DNA of 17,323 nt from Bacillota bacterium (GTDB lineage Bacteria; Bacillota; UBA4882; UBA10575). The notes beneath the pieces are model-generated. The model was not told the origin of the DNA and did not search any database. It saw only the letters and a program-made list of their open reading frames with translations. The DNA is taken from contig JAAZDX010000167.1 of NCBI GenBank assembly GCA_012512605.1, forward strand, positions 1 through 17,323. The letters run 5' to 3'. The position numbers were made by a program, and so were the translations under genes. The stretch's first letter is position 1; each line of letters starts with the position of its first letter. Of the stretch, positions 8,201 through 14,691 are shown piece by piece.

Positions 8201-8715
8201 ACCGAAGACAACTGGTAATTGACTTGAACCTTGTACTGGCCGGGACTGGCGTATTCGAAACTGCGTAGCACGAGCCGGTAATAAACCTTCAGTTCCTGCC
8301 AACCATTGGTGTAGCTGCCGGTGGTTAGAACCTGCTCGGTCGCCCGCAATGGCTGCCAGTTGGCCCCATCCAGCGACCACTCAATGGCACCCCCGTCTAG
8401 CCCTTGTTCGCTCACCCCACTAATGAGGAGACGCCATTCTTTCCTTCCGTTAGAGTAAACCCGCACCGGTATGTACTGGTCCGTTGAAGTCGGCGTATAG
8501 TAGACAGGATAACCAGATGCCGGAAAAGGCGCTTCCGGCTTCGAACGCGCCAGGTCAAAGGCGATCTCCCCGGAACCCATCTCCATCTTCAGAATCTCCG
8601 GAATCTCGACCCGAATCTTATGTTCTGCAAGATCAGCAGCATTAACTGGTAATGTTAGCAATAATAAGAATAATAAAATCCCGGCAAACTGCGGATACAA
8701 CAAGGAACGTTTCAC
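8197..8715 (-). CDS. Small secreted Ig-like subunit D, under c-di-GMP riboswitch
   Basis: The product has 172 residues from the GTG at 8715, eight bases after GGAGG; the open frame runs on to 8760 without a better signal. The signal peptide ends at VNA-A (about residue 26). The mature part is beta-rich and shares with subunits A-C a W-x-L-x-I-S segment (WRLLIS, Trp94), a following x-W turn (IEWSLDG) and the closing G-x-Y strand (SPGQYKVQVNYQL). This fits a pilin-like or surface subunit. No long N-terminal donor strand is obvious beyond EHKIRVEIPEI. It has its own promoter and riboswitch, and its stop codon overlaps the stop of the convergent usher-like gene by four bases. It is the most divergent of the four. 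I do not recognise a named family. Confidence 0.75.
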   Translation of the reverse strand: MKRSLLYPQFAGILLFLLLLTLPVNAADLAEHKIRVEIPEILKMEMGSGEIAFDLARSKPEAPFPASGYPVYYTPTSTDQYIPVRVYSNGRKEWRLLISGVSEQGLDGGAIEWSLDGANWQPLRATEQVLTTGSYTNGWQELKVYYRLVLRSFEYASPGQYKVQVNYQLSSV

Positions 8716-8725
8716 GACCTCATCC

Positions 8726-8745
8726 TCCCTCCACAGACGCAGGGA
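8726..8745 (-). promoter_or_regulatory. Possible SD-sequestering hairpin upstream of subunit D
   Basis: In the mRNA sense, TCCCT (8745-8741) can pair with AGGGA (8730-8726), which is part of the GGAGGGAGG ribosome binding region of gene D. No good intrinsic terminator is visible between the aptamer and the gene, so the riboswitch may act on translation. The stem is only five base pairs, so this is tentative. Confidence 0.3.
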
Positions 8746-8770
8746 CGCCAAATAAAACAAAAGGATTCTA

Positions 8771-8851
8771 TCGGCGGCCCGGCGATCATAGTGTTACCAC
8801 TTTAGCCCCGTGGCTTTGCGCCCCCGTCTTTCGACGGGTTTGCCTTTATCG
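8771..8851 (-). ncRNA. Cyclic-di-GMP-I (GEMM-I) riboswitch aptamer
   Basis: The minus strand reads, in order, AAAGGCAAACC, a short P2 stem with a GAAA tetraloop (CGTC-GAAA-GACG), then GGCGCAAAGCC. Next comes a P3 stem with the CTAA receptor strand, a GTAA loop and ATG on the return strand, then GCCGGGCCGCC. These are the conserved blocks of GEMM-I in the right order and spacing. The base before CAAACC is G, which fits c-di-GMP rather than cGAMP specificity. A promoter lies just upstream and subunit gene D just downstream. The call rests on recognised consensus, not a covariance search. Confidence 0.94.
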
Positions 8852-8882
8852 TAAAATCCAGTTATGTATTCTCTTTGACTTT

Positions 8883-8911
8883 ATTATATAATATTTTTCT
8901 ATAAATGGCAA
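8883..8911 (-). promoter_or_regulatory. Sigma-A-type promoter for riboswitch and subunit D
   Basis: A -35 of TTGCCA (8911-8906) and a -10 of TATAAT (8888-8883) are separated by exactly 17 bases. The -35 begins five bases after the stop codon of subunit C. Transcription would start near 8876 and run into the aptamer. Read-through from the upstream operon also seems possible, because no terminator separates them. Confidence 0.8.
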
Positions 8912-8915
8912 TACT

Positions 8916-9392
8916 TTATAGGTAAACTAATGTTAATGTTAGCAAATTATTGTAGCGACCAGGGCTTTCGTCCCCCTTGAGCACCAGGCGGAAAGACAAA
9001 TTATCGCTAAAAATTTTAAGTAAACCAGAAACCCGCATTATTTCTTGGTATCTTCCCCGCGCTGGCATCCGCCGGTAAGTACCGCCCCGCAACTTCCATT
9101 CCATCTGCTCCAAGGGGATCCGGTCCGCCCCGGACACGAAATCTTCCCCGGAAAGCAGTAATTGCCATTCACCAACCACAATACCAGAAAAAGAGATGGC
9201 GTTTTCCGCCTCGAAATACTCGATGGTTGGATCAAAGGGATCGGTTTTCAGCTCCCCCAGGCTGGCTACGGTATTACCTAGGGCAAGGAGCGCACCAATT
9301 TCCAAATCAATATCCCCGGCGCGAACCGGCACCAAAGCTACCGCCAGGAGCAACGCCAATAGAAGCAGACAAACCCGACTCTTCCCCATCAT
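8916..9392 (-). CDS. Small secreted Ig-like subunit C
   Basis: The product has 158 residues from an ATG at 9392, with AGGAGG eight bases upstream overlapping the stop region of subunit B. The gap to subunit B is 13 bases. A clear signal peptide ends at VRA-GDID near residue 25. The mature protein is beta-rich. It shares with subunit B the run EWQLLLSGEDF (Trp76) then RIPLEQMEWK, GGTYRRMP, and a closing NLSFRLVLKG...GRYNN strand pair ending in TLTLVYL. It is paralogous to A, B and D and probably a subunit of the same surface structure. No cysteine is present in the mature part, unlike B. Function is inferred from context only. Confidence 0.75.
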   Translation of the reverse strand: MMGKSRVCLLLLALLLAVALVPVRAGDIDLEIGALLALGNTVASLGELKTDPFDPTIEYFEAENAISFSGIVVGEWQLLLSGEDFVSGADRIPLEQMEWKLRGGTYRRMPARGRYQEIMRVSGLLKIFSDNLSFRLVLKGDESPGRYNNLLTLTLVYL

Positions 9393-9405
9393 CACGCCCA
9401 CCTCC

Positions 9406-9906
9406 TCATGGTACAAACAGGGTGTAAGTTATGGGGGCAAAGTAGGTTCCTCCCCATTCGTCACCCCTTAATTCCAGACGGTAGGAGATATTTTTACTAT
9501 GCTTTAAACCAGCCCGCGGCTGGTGATCCCTTTTTCGGGCCAACACCACATACCTACCACTCGTCGGCATATCCTGATATATACCGTCCTCCGTCCGCCA
9601 CTGCAGCCGGGAGATGGGTATTCTTCGGTTACCATCCCGAAAATCTTCCGTCGAGATCCGTACCTCCCAATCGTCCTGGGTATTACAACGGTAATCAACC
9701 CGAACCGCATTGATCCGTTCATAGTAAAGACGGCCGTTCTCACGGCGCGGTTCCCCTAGATCAACTACCGGCACCGACAAGGCGATTTCGATCCGGTCAG
9801 GAATAAACAATTCAAGCACACAATTGGCTGTTCTGATCGGTTGTGCTGTCAAGAAACAAGCGGGAAGGATAAGGATACTTACCAATCGCAACCATCCCTT
9901 GCGCAT
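9406..9906 (-). CDS. Small secreted Ig-like subunit B
   Basis: The product has 166 residues from an ATG at 9906, seven bases after an AGGAGGAGG run. The frame is open to 9987 in an ATGA overlap with the chaperone-like gene, but the signal peptide and ribosome binding site support the shorter form. The signal peptide probably ends near RTA-N (residue 27). Shared features with A are YRCN at residues 72-75 and Trp80, at identical positions. With C it shares the IPISRLQW and GIYQDMP segments. The C-terminal strand is GGTYFAPITYTLFVP. Cys29 and Cys74 could form a strand A-B disulfide, as in many chaperone-usher subunits. It lies 77 bases downstream of the chaperone-like gene in a probable operon. 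Confidence 0.75.
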   Translation of the reverse strand: MRKGWLRLVSILILPACFLTAQPIRTANCVLELFIPDRIEIALSVPVVDLGEPRRENGRLYYERINAVRVDYRCNTQDDWEVRISTEDFRDGNRRIPISRLQWRTEDGIYQDMPTSGRYVVLARKRDHQPRAGLKHSKNISYRLELRGDEWGGTYFAPITYTLFVP

Positions 9907-9983
9907 GCTTTTCCCTCCTCCTCTTTCTGCCCTCGCCGAACTAGCATCGTCAGCGTTTCCCCTACGACAACACCAAACCCTCT

Positions 9984-10796
9984 TCATTGAACCGAAAAGA
10001 CCTTTTGGTAGCCGGCTAGTTTGGTACCGCCATAATCCACAACGGCAATCGCCACGTATTTACCCGGCTTGAGCCGTAGCTCCTCTTGGACCGGAATCTC
10101 CCGCCCGCTCTGGGGCAGAACTTTACTGGGCGGGATCGTCACCAGCCCGACCCGTTTGTTCTGGAGATCTTTAATTTCTATCCGTCCCGTCGGTTCCAGG
10201 ACGGAATCGCCTTCATTCACGAAGACAAGATTCGCCGTGATTCCCGGTCGACCGTTAACGAGTGCACTTTGAATGGCAAAGGCATCAATCCGCCCTTTTA
10301 CCGTAATCGCACCAGGAACGGTAACGGTGATGCTCCCGCCCACCCGGCCACTCATCCGCATTCCGCTGGTTTGGACCACCGAGTAAGGGAGGAACTCCAC
10401 AAAAAACATACTCCAGTAATCACCGGGCACGGCCCCCGGCGGCACCTGTCCGCTAACCATCACCCGTCTTTTACTCCCGGCCGGCAACACAAATTCAGAG
10501 GGTTCAATCCGCAGCCAAGCGGTGGCAGACCTTTCCACCTGGTTCGGTTCGGAGTAAAACTGAACGGTTCCGTACTGGTCAAAATCCCAATCCGCAAAGT
10601 AGGTTTTTACTCTGATCTCTTTATCAGCCGCGCCGTAGACTTCAATCTGGCCTTCAAAGTTTCCACCAGCTTCTACCGTAAACGTTAAGCGCGGCGGCGT
10701 TACGGTAATACTGCTCGCTGATCCCGTCAAGGGGAAAAAGCCCACCATTAAGGTGAGCATCAGAAGACTTCGCCAATTTGTGAAGATTTGTTTCAT
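9984..10796 (-). CDS. PapD-like periplasmic chaperone candidate (two Ig-like domains)
   Basis: The product of 270 residues starts at an ATG with a weak, distant AAGGAG (19 bases). The signal peptide should be cut near GSA-S (residue 27). The mature protein starts ITVTPPRLTFTVEAGG, where Arg36 falls at about the ninth mature residue, close to the carboxylate-anchoring Arg8 of PapD. A first Ig-like domain runs to about residue 165, with FVLPAGSKRRVMVSGQVPPG as in chaperones. Then comes an alternating hydrophobic strand (GGSITVTVPGAI). A second domain ends in LRLKPGKYVAIAVVDYGG. The size is slightly above the 230-250 usual for PapD proteins. DUF916-like WxL-interacting proteins are the main alternative. 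It lies between subunit genes A and B, which fits a subunit chaperone. Confidence 0.68.
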   Translation of the reverse strand: MKQIFTNWRSLLMLTLMVGFFPLTGSASSITVTPPRLTFTVEAGGNFEGQIEVYGAADKEIRVKTYFADWDFDQYGTVQFYSEPNQVERSATAWLRIEPSEFVLPAGSKRRVMVSGQVPPGAVPGDYWSMFFVEFLPYSVVQTSGMRMSGRVGGSITVTVPGAITVKGRIDAFAIQSALVNGRPGITANLVFVNEGDSVLEPTGRIEIKDLQNKRVGLVTIPPSKVLPQSGREIPVQEELRLKPGKYVAIAVVDYGGTKLAGYQKVFSVQ

Positions 10797-10843
10797 CGCT
10801 TTGTTGTTACACCTACTCCTTCATTGGTTAAAGGATTAATGAG

Positions 10844-11335
10844 TTAAAGCGTAACCAGTGAATATGTAACCGTACTGTTGTACTCGCCCGCATAGGCATT
10901 TTCCGGTAATTCCATGGCGTAGTAAATCTCGGTGGTTGTATTAACCGGTTCCGTTCCCGTCGCGACCACGATTTCCGATTCGGACATGCGGGTGTCGATC
11001 TTCGTTGGCTCGGTTCCGAAAGAAAGATAGTTAACAGGAATTGTGATACTGGGATCTACAGAGTTTTGAAATGCGGTCGCCGAAACTTTTAAGGCCCAAC
11101 CATCCATATGGTTACAACGATAGGATACTTTTAAAGGCGTGCTGGACACGATCCGGTCCTGCAGCACATTACCCACCAAAAAGCTACCCAAGTCAATGCT
11201 GTCCTCCGACAACTCCAGTTCGGCAATCTCCGGAATCGTCACAATAATCTCGTGGGTTTTCTCGATGGCAAAGGTTGTCCCCAATACTAAAACCAACAGA
11301 ATGATTGGTAATAATATCTTAATTTCTCTCCGCAT
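10844..11335 (-). CDS. Small secreted Ig-like subunit A, first gene of the subunit operon
   Basis: The product has 163 residues from an ATG at 11335, with AGGAGGG nine bases upstream. The frame extends to 11425 through a terminator hairpin, so the longer form is not real. The signal peptide ends at TFA-I (residue 23). The mature part begins with an alternating strand (HEIIVTIPEIAELEL). It has STPLKVSYRCN ending at residue 75, Trp80 in WALKVSATAF, a TIPVNYLSFG segment, and a terminal AGEYNSTVTYSLVTL. That ending resembles the last strand of archaic-pathway pilins and spore-coat-U proteins. A single Cys74 lacks the partner present in subunit B. The gene is probably the major or first subunit, given its position after a strong promoter and regulated leader. 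Confidence 0.77.
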   Translation of the reverse strand: MRREIKILLPIILLVLVLGTTFAIEKTHEIIVTIPEIAELELSEDSIDLGSFLVGNVLQDRIVSSTPLKVSYRCNHMDGWALKVSATAFQNSVDPSITIPVNYLSFGTEPTKIDTRMSESEIVVATGTEPVNTTTEIYYAMELPENAYAGEYNSTVTYSLVTL

Positions 11336-11506
11336 GATAAGATCCCTCCTAAATTCATCATAAAAGTTTAACAAAAAAACCGGCCTAAAGGGAATAACAC
11401 CCTTAGCGCCGGTTTCACTACTCACTCGTCTCAGGCCAAGTGACCATTTAGAGCCTGAGAGTCATCGTTTCGCTAATCAAGGTAACAAAAAGGATCATCT
11501 TCATTT
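11336..11506 (-). ncRNA. Structured 5' leader (candidate attenuator or riboswitch) of the subunit operon
   Basis: About 170 bases lie between the predicted transcription start (near 11506) and the start codon of subunit A. The leader holds a perfect 8-bp stem, TCTCAGGC/GCCTGAGA (11460-11453 with 11436-11429, 16-base loop). An intrinsic terminator follows, then the AGGAGGG ribosome binding site. An early TTAGCG (11476-11471) can pair with CGCTAA (11408-11403) in the 5' arm of the terminator, which would form an antiterminator. I could not match it to a known riboswitch class; it lacks the GEMM-I blocks seen before gene D. It could also be a short free RNA. Confidence 0.55.
11373..11415 (-). 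terminator. Intrinsic terminator inside the subunit-operon leader
   Basis: In the transcript sense, AAACCGGC (11415-11408) pairs with GCCGGTTT (11384-11377). An inner CTAAGGG/CCCTTTAG stem with single-base bulges follows, and seven T residues end at 11373. It lies upstream of the subunit A ribosome binding site, so it must be bypassed for the operon to be expressed. Confidence 0.8.
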
Positions 11507-11512
11507 TTCTGT

Positions 11513-11541
11513 ATTATAACTGATCAAGCAAGCTTTGTCAA
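11513..11541 (-). promoter_or_regulatory. Consensus sigma-A promoter of the subunit operon
   Basis: A perfect TTGACA (11541-11536) and a perfect TATAAT (11518-11513) are separated by 17 bases. It reads into the structured leader and subunit A. Such a strong promoter followed by a terminator fits control by attenuation. Confidence 0.88.
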
Positions 11542-11593
11542 ACCCATATAACCCATATAACCAATTTTTTCAGTGAAAATTCGGTAAAAAAAA

Positions 11594-11668
11594 TGGCTCC
11601 CCGAGTTGGATTCGAACCAACAACCGCCCGGTTAACAGCCGGGTGCTCTACCGTTGAGCTATCGAGGA
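11594..11668 (-). tRNA. tRNA-Asn (anticodon GTT)
   Basis: The 75-base gene folds into a full cloverleaf. The acceptor arms are TCCTCGA and TCGGGGA (one T-G pair). The D-arm contains AGCTCAACGGTAGAGC, the anticodon stem CCCGG/CCGGG encloses CTGTTAA, and the T-arm contains GGTTCGAATCC. The discriminator is G and the CCA end (11596-11594) is encoded. The GTT anticodon reads asparagine codons. It is read on the minus strand ahead of the subunit operon but has its own promoter. Confidence 0.96.
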
Positions 11669-11684
11669 ATGCCTTGCATTAGAT

Positions 11685-11714
11685 ATAGTACCATAGGTAA
11701 AGATTCTTTGTCAA
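11685..11714 (-). promoter_or_regulatory. Promoter of tRNA-Asn
   Basis: TTGACA (11714-11709) and TACTAT (11690-11685) are 18 bases apart. Transcription would start a few bases before the tRNA 5' end at 11668. Confidence 0.7.
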
Positions 11715-11907
11715 GAAAAAATAGAATTTTGGCGGTCGGTTTGCCGAAAGATCACAATGATTTTTGTGATTATGTGTCGAAAAAACAGGCAATGGACTCA
11801 ACGATTACCTTCGGTGGAAAGCGACAAATAATCCCTAGCAAATAAAGGAAAAGATTCTTAAGTAGCGAAATAAATCTTATTAAAATTTAAAATTAAGGAG
11901 CGATTCG

Positions 11908-13167
11908 ATGAACAAGCCTGCTGGAATAAATCCCAATCCAACCGTACGCCAGAACACAACGGAAAAAAGGAGATTACGGTTCAAATTTGTCTTCGCCGCC
12001 GTCATCGGTCTAATCCTGGTCACTTCCTTAACCGGTTGTGTCCCCAAAGCCCCCCACGAACATTGGGTTGCTGCCCTAAAAAAAGTAAACGACCTGGACT
12101 TTCAGGAGTTTGTGACCACATTGTCAATGAATATCCAGTCGGACAATCCGGAAAAACAAAAGATTTATCAGATCTTCAATCAAGTTGACATTGAAATAAT
12201 TACGAAGTTGGATAAAGAAGACCGCCGTTTTATCTTTGATTTTAACCTCCTATATAAAGGAGTAAACTGCGGAAATCTGACTTTATACAGTGATCTGGAG
12301 AAAATAACCGTCAGATCGGTCTTCTTGGGTCCAATAGTTTATTGTTTCGAATGGAAAGATCTTCAACCTTTAGTCCAAGATTACCTTGATCTCCAATTCA
12401 AAATTACTGATTATTTCCCTTTACTGCTTGAAACCGACGAAAAAACCTGGGAACAAGTGAAGTTGGCGATTTATGATTTTTACACCGAATATTACCAGGA
12501 CAAGATTGCAGCCGGTGCCAAACTGGTGAAACTAGCCGTCGTTGAAAACGAGCAAGAAAAAGATATTACCTGTAGAGAACTGGTTCTGAATATGGATCAG
12601 GATGACTTCACTCCCGACGAAATAAGTCGCTTGTTACAAAGCATTTTCGCTAATCCGGCGACCCATACTTTAATCAAAGATAAAACCACCCAGTTTATCA
12701 CCATCGCCAAAAACAACGGTGACTTAGCCACATGGCCGATTACCGAAGAACAACTAATCGCCTTCCGTGATAATATTGATCACCAAATCGATCTTTTTCT
12801 AAACCGGATGGCGGTGGCAATTACCCCCGGAACGGCCGCTACCCCAACTTCCATTACGCAGATGAATGGTAAAATGTATATCGACCAAAAGGGTTTTTGG
12901 CGTAGCATGTTAACAAAACAAATCATGCACAGTACCGACCCGATCACGGGAGAATCAACCCAGTTTGTAATGACCATGGAGCAAAAGTTGATAAATCCTG
13001 GGCAAAAGCCGTCCTTCCCTGATTTTCTCCCCTGGGCAGCGATCAACATCGGCCAAACCTCTGCCAACGAGTGGGAGGATTTATTGAAAAACATCTCCCT
13101 TAATCTATTTGCTCAAGTAATGACCAATCCCCTTATCCAAGACATTATGCAGGTTATCACGGAATAA
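11908..13167 (+). CDS. Secreted lipoprotein of unknown function
   Basis: The product has 419 residues from an ATG with AAGGAG seven bases upstream. A 26-residue polar and basic N-terminus precedes a hydrophobic stretch and the lipobox LTGC with Cys44, so it is predicted to be lipid-anchored outside the cytoplasm. The mature part is a mixed alpha/beta sequence rich in acidic and amphipathic helices (for example EWKDLQPLVQDYLDLQF and DEISRLLQSIFANPATH). It has no repeats or catalytic motif I can name. Base composition is slightly more AT-rich than the envelope genes. It stands alone: the upstream neighbour is a divergent tRNA and the downstream gene converges. I do not recognise the family. Confidence 0.8.
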   Translation: MNKPAGINPNPTVRQNTTEKRRLRFKFVFAAVIGLILVTSLTGCVPKAPHEHWVAALKKVNDLDFQEFVTTLSMNIQSDNPEKQKIYQIFNQVDIEIITKLDKEDRRFIFDFNLLYKGVNCGNLTLYSDLEKITVRSVFLGPIVYCFEWKDLQPLVQDYLDLQFKITDYFPLLLETDEKTWEQVKLAIYDFYTEYYQDKIAAGAKLVKLAVVENEQEKDITCRELVLNMDQDDFTPDEISRLLQSIFANPATHTLIKDKTTQFITIAKNNGDLATWPITEEQLIAFRDNIDHQIDLFLNRMAVAITPGTAATPTSITQMNGKMYIDQKGFWRSMLTKQIMHSTDPITGESTQFVMTMEQKLINPGQKPSFPDFLPWAAINIGQTSANEWEDLLKNISLNLFAQVMTNPLIQDIMQVITE

Positions 13168-13356
13168 GACGCGGAAATTACTATAAAGATCCAGAATGAT
13201 AAATCCAAACATTTAGTTCCAAGATGGACTTTGCCTGGAGCCGACAGGCAGCAGGCAGGAGCGCCCGGCCGAACCGCGGAATTTGTGGTATAGCACTGCC
13301 CAAAACAAGGGGAAGCAAAGAAAAAGACAAGAGAAAGACCGGGAAGGAGAGGGGGA

Positions 13357-13878
13357 TTAGGGAAGAAGAGCGAGGAGGAACAGGGGAATTACGGTCCCGA
13401 TGATGCTGCCGATCAGAACATCGGTGGGGTAGTGGACACCCAGGACCATCCGGGTTAAACCGACCAGTGCGGCGAGGATATAATAGAGGGGTGCTCCAGC
13501 GGGCAGAAAATAGGCCAATACCGTTGCAGTGGTAAAGGCGGAGGTCGTATGGCCCGATGGGAAGGAATAGTCCCTTAGTGACGGACCACCGTTGGTGATG
13601 GTTCTGTAGGCCTGGTAAGGTCGCGGTCGGGCAACGGCTTCCTTAATCAAATGCACCGGAATATAGGTCGCATAGTGGGCGGCAGCCAACATAATCCCAA
13701 CCGGTCGGGTCCCGGCGTTAAACAAGAACAGACCCGCCAGGATAAAGGGGGTAACGAGCTCTCCCAACTGGGTAACGGCAAGAACCATACCCCGGAGGAC
13801 CCGGTGTTCAATGATGCGGTTGAGACGCACCAACACCTTGTACTCAAACCGTTTAATCCCTAACAAATACACACTCAT
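13357..13878 (-). CDS. PAP2 superfamily membrane phosphatase
   Basis: A membrane enzyme of 173 residues in the phosphatidic acid phosphatase type 2 family, which removes phosphate from lipid phosphates such as PA, PGP or undecaprenyl pyrophosphate. All three catalytic motifs are present. They are K79-x6-R86-P87 (KEAVARPRP), PSGH at 107-110, and R143-x5-H149-x3-D153 (TRMVLGVHYPTD, with Thr in place of the usual Ser). Hydrophobic helices surround them. The ATG at 13878 has AGGAGG eight bases upstream; a GTG at 13887 overlaps that site and is less likely. The exact substrate is unknown, though undecaprenyl pyrophosphate recycling would suit an envelope role. It converges with the lipoprotein gene and appears monocistronic. 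Confidence 0.9.
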   Translation of the reverse strand: MSVYLLGIKRFEYKVLVRLNRIIEHRVLRGMVLAVTQLGELVTPFILAGLFLFNAGTRPVGIMLAAAHYATYIPVHLIKEAVARPRPYQAYRTITNGGPSLRDYSFPSGHTTSAFTTATVLAYFLPAGAPLYYILAALVGLTRMVLGVHYPTDVLIGSIIGTVIPLFLLALLP

Positions 13879-14044
13879 TGCTTTCACCTCCTTTCATGAA
13901 CTCAATCATAATTATAGCTTAGGCAAGTTATGGAATTTTTAAGGAATCATAACGTTTTGCCGAAATTCTTAATGGCTAAGCTTTATTCATCGTAATTTCG
14001 GTAATTCTAACGGCTGAAAAGGTTAATACTACCTACCCGTACAC

Positions 14045-14082
14045 AAAGGGAGAACCTTGGTGCTGACCAAGGTTCTCCCTTT
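14045..14082. terminator. Strong hairpin terminator downstream of the HD-domain gene
   Basis: A perfect 17-bp stem (AAAGGGAGAACCTTGGT and its complement) with a GCTG loop lies 30 bases past the HD-gene stop. The T-tracts are short on both sides. It most likely ends minus-strand transcription of the HD gene and insulates the PAP2 gene. Confidence 0.75.
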
Positions 14083-14112
14083 CTTGTTTATTGCTCATTT
14101 ATAACATTCCAG

Positions 14113-14691
14113 CTATCCTAAAATGCCTTGCAGGCCAATCTCCGCCGCCACTTTCTGCATCCCGGCGATGGTCTCCTGAATAACCTCATCCAACTCCATC
14201 CCCAAACGTGCGGCCCCTTTTTCAATAACTTCACGGTTGACACCCGCCGCAAAGGCCTTATCTTTCCACTTTTTCTTGACCGACTTCACTTTCAAATCCA
14301 AAATACTCTTGCTCGGCCGGACCAAAGCCGCGGCGGTGATCAATCCGGTTAATTCATCGATGGTGTAAAGTACGTTCTCCATCTGCTGCACCGGTTCCAC
14401 ATCAGAGCAGATCCCCCACCCATGGCTCTGTACGGCATGGATATATTCCTCCGGCCACCCTTCATCCGTCAGGATTTCTTTCACTTTGATACAATGCTGG
14501 TCAGGATAACGTTCGTAATCCAGGTCGTGGACGAGACCGATGATCCCCCATTTCTCCTCATCTTCCCCAAAAAGAACAGCAAAATGGCGCATCACCGCTT
14601 CCACCGCCAGGGCATGCCGGAGAAGACCCTCGTCCTGATTATACGCTTTGAACAACGCTAATGCTGCTTCTCTGTTGATCGCTTTGGCCAC
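14113..14691 (-). CDS. HD-domain phosphohydrolase
   Basis: The product has 192 residues from a GTG at 14691, six bases after AAGGAAGGA; the frame is open to a TTG at 14715. HD-fold metal ligands are visible as His26 (LLRHALAVE), His55-Asp56 (GLVHDLDYE) and a further His66, then SHGWG and an ENVLYTIDELTGL helix. This pattern is common in small HDIG-type hydrolases of Firmicutes annotated as HD superfamily phosphohydrolases, which act on nucleotides or other phosphate esters. No signal peptide or membrane segment is seen, so it is cytoplasmic. It is a single gene ended by the hairpin at 14045-14082. The substrate cannot be inferred. Confidence 0.87.
   Translation of the reverse strand: MAKAINREAALALFKAYNQDEGLLRHALAVEAVMRHFAVLFGEDEEKWGIIGLVHDLDYERYPDQHCIKVKEILTDEGWPEEYIHAVQSHGWGICSDVEPVQQMENVLYTIDELTGLITAAALVRPSKSILDLKVKSVKKKWKDKAFAAGVNREVIEKGAARLGMELDEVIQETIAGMQKVAAEIGLQGILG

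Noticed and set aside
9907..9987. Upstream extension of subunit B overlapping the chaperone-like gene by ATGA
   Set aside because: The added 27 residues are polar and precede a clear signal peptide. AGGAGGAGG is placed for the ATG at 9906.
11336..11425. Upstream extension of subunit A to 11425
   Set aside because: The extra 30 codons pass through a terminator hairpin and would bury the signal peptide. The ATG at 11335 has a strong ribosome binding site.
11429..11460. Glycine-riboswitch-like CTCTCAGGC in the subunit A leader
   Set aside because: Only this short segment resembles the glycine aptamer; the rest of the conserved core is missing, and the segment is explained by the 8-bp stem.
11654..11845. 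Plus-strand frame of 63 codons between the tRNA and the lipoprotein gene
   Set aside because: It starts inside the tRNA gene on the opposite strand, overlaps the tRNA promoter, has no ribosome binding site and no recognisable protein features.
13168..13356. CAGGC-rich hairpins between the lipoprotein and PAP2 genes
   Set aside because: Short imperfect stems without a T-tract; not enough for a terminator or RNA call.
13960..14001. Inverted repeat CCGAAATT/AATTTCGG upstream of the PAP2 gene
   Set aside because: Eight bases in AT-rich DNA with a 26-base spacer; could be chance and no promoter geometry supports an operator.
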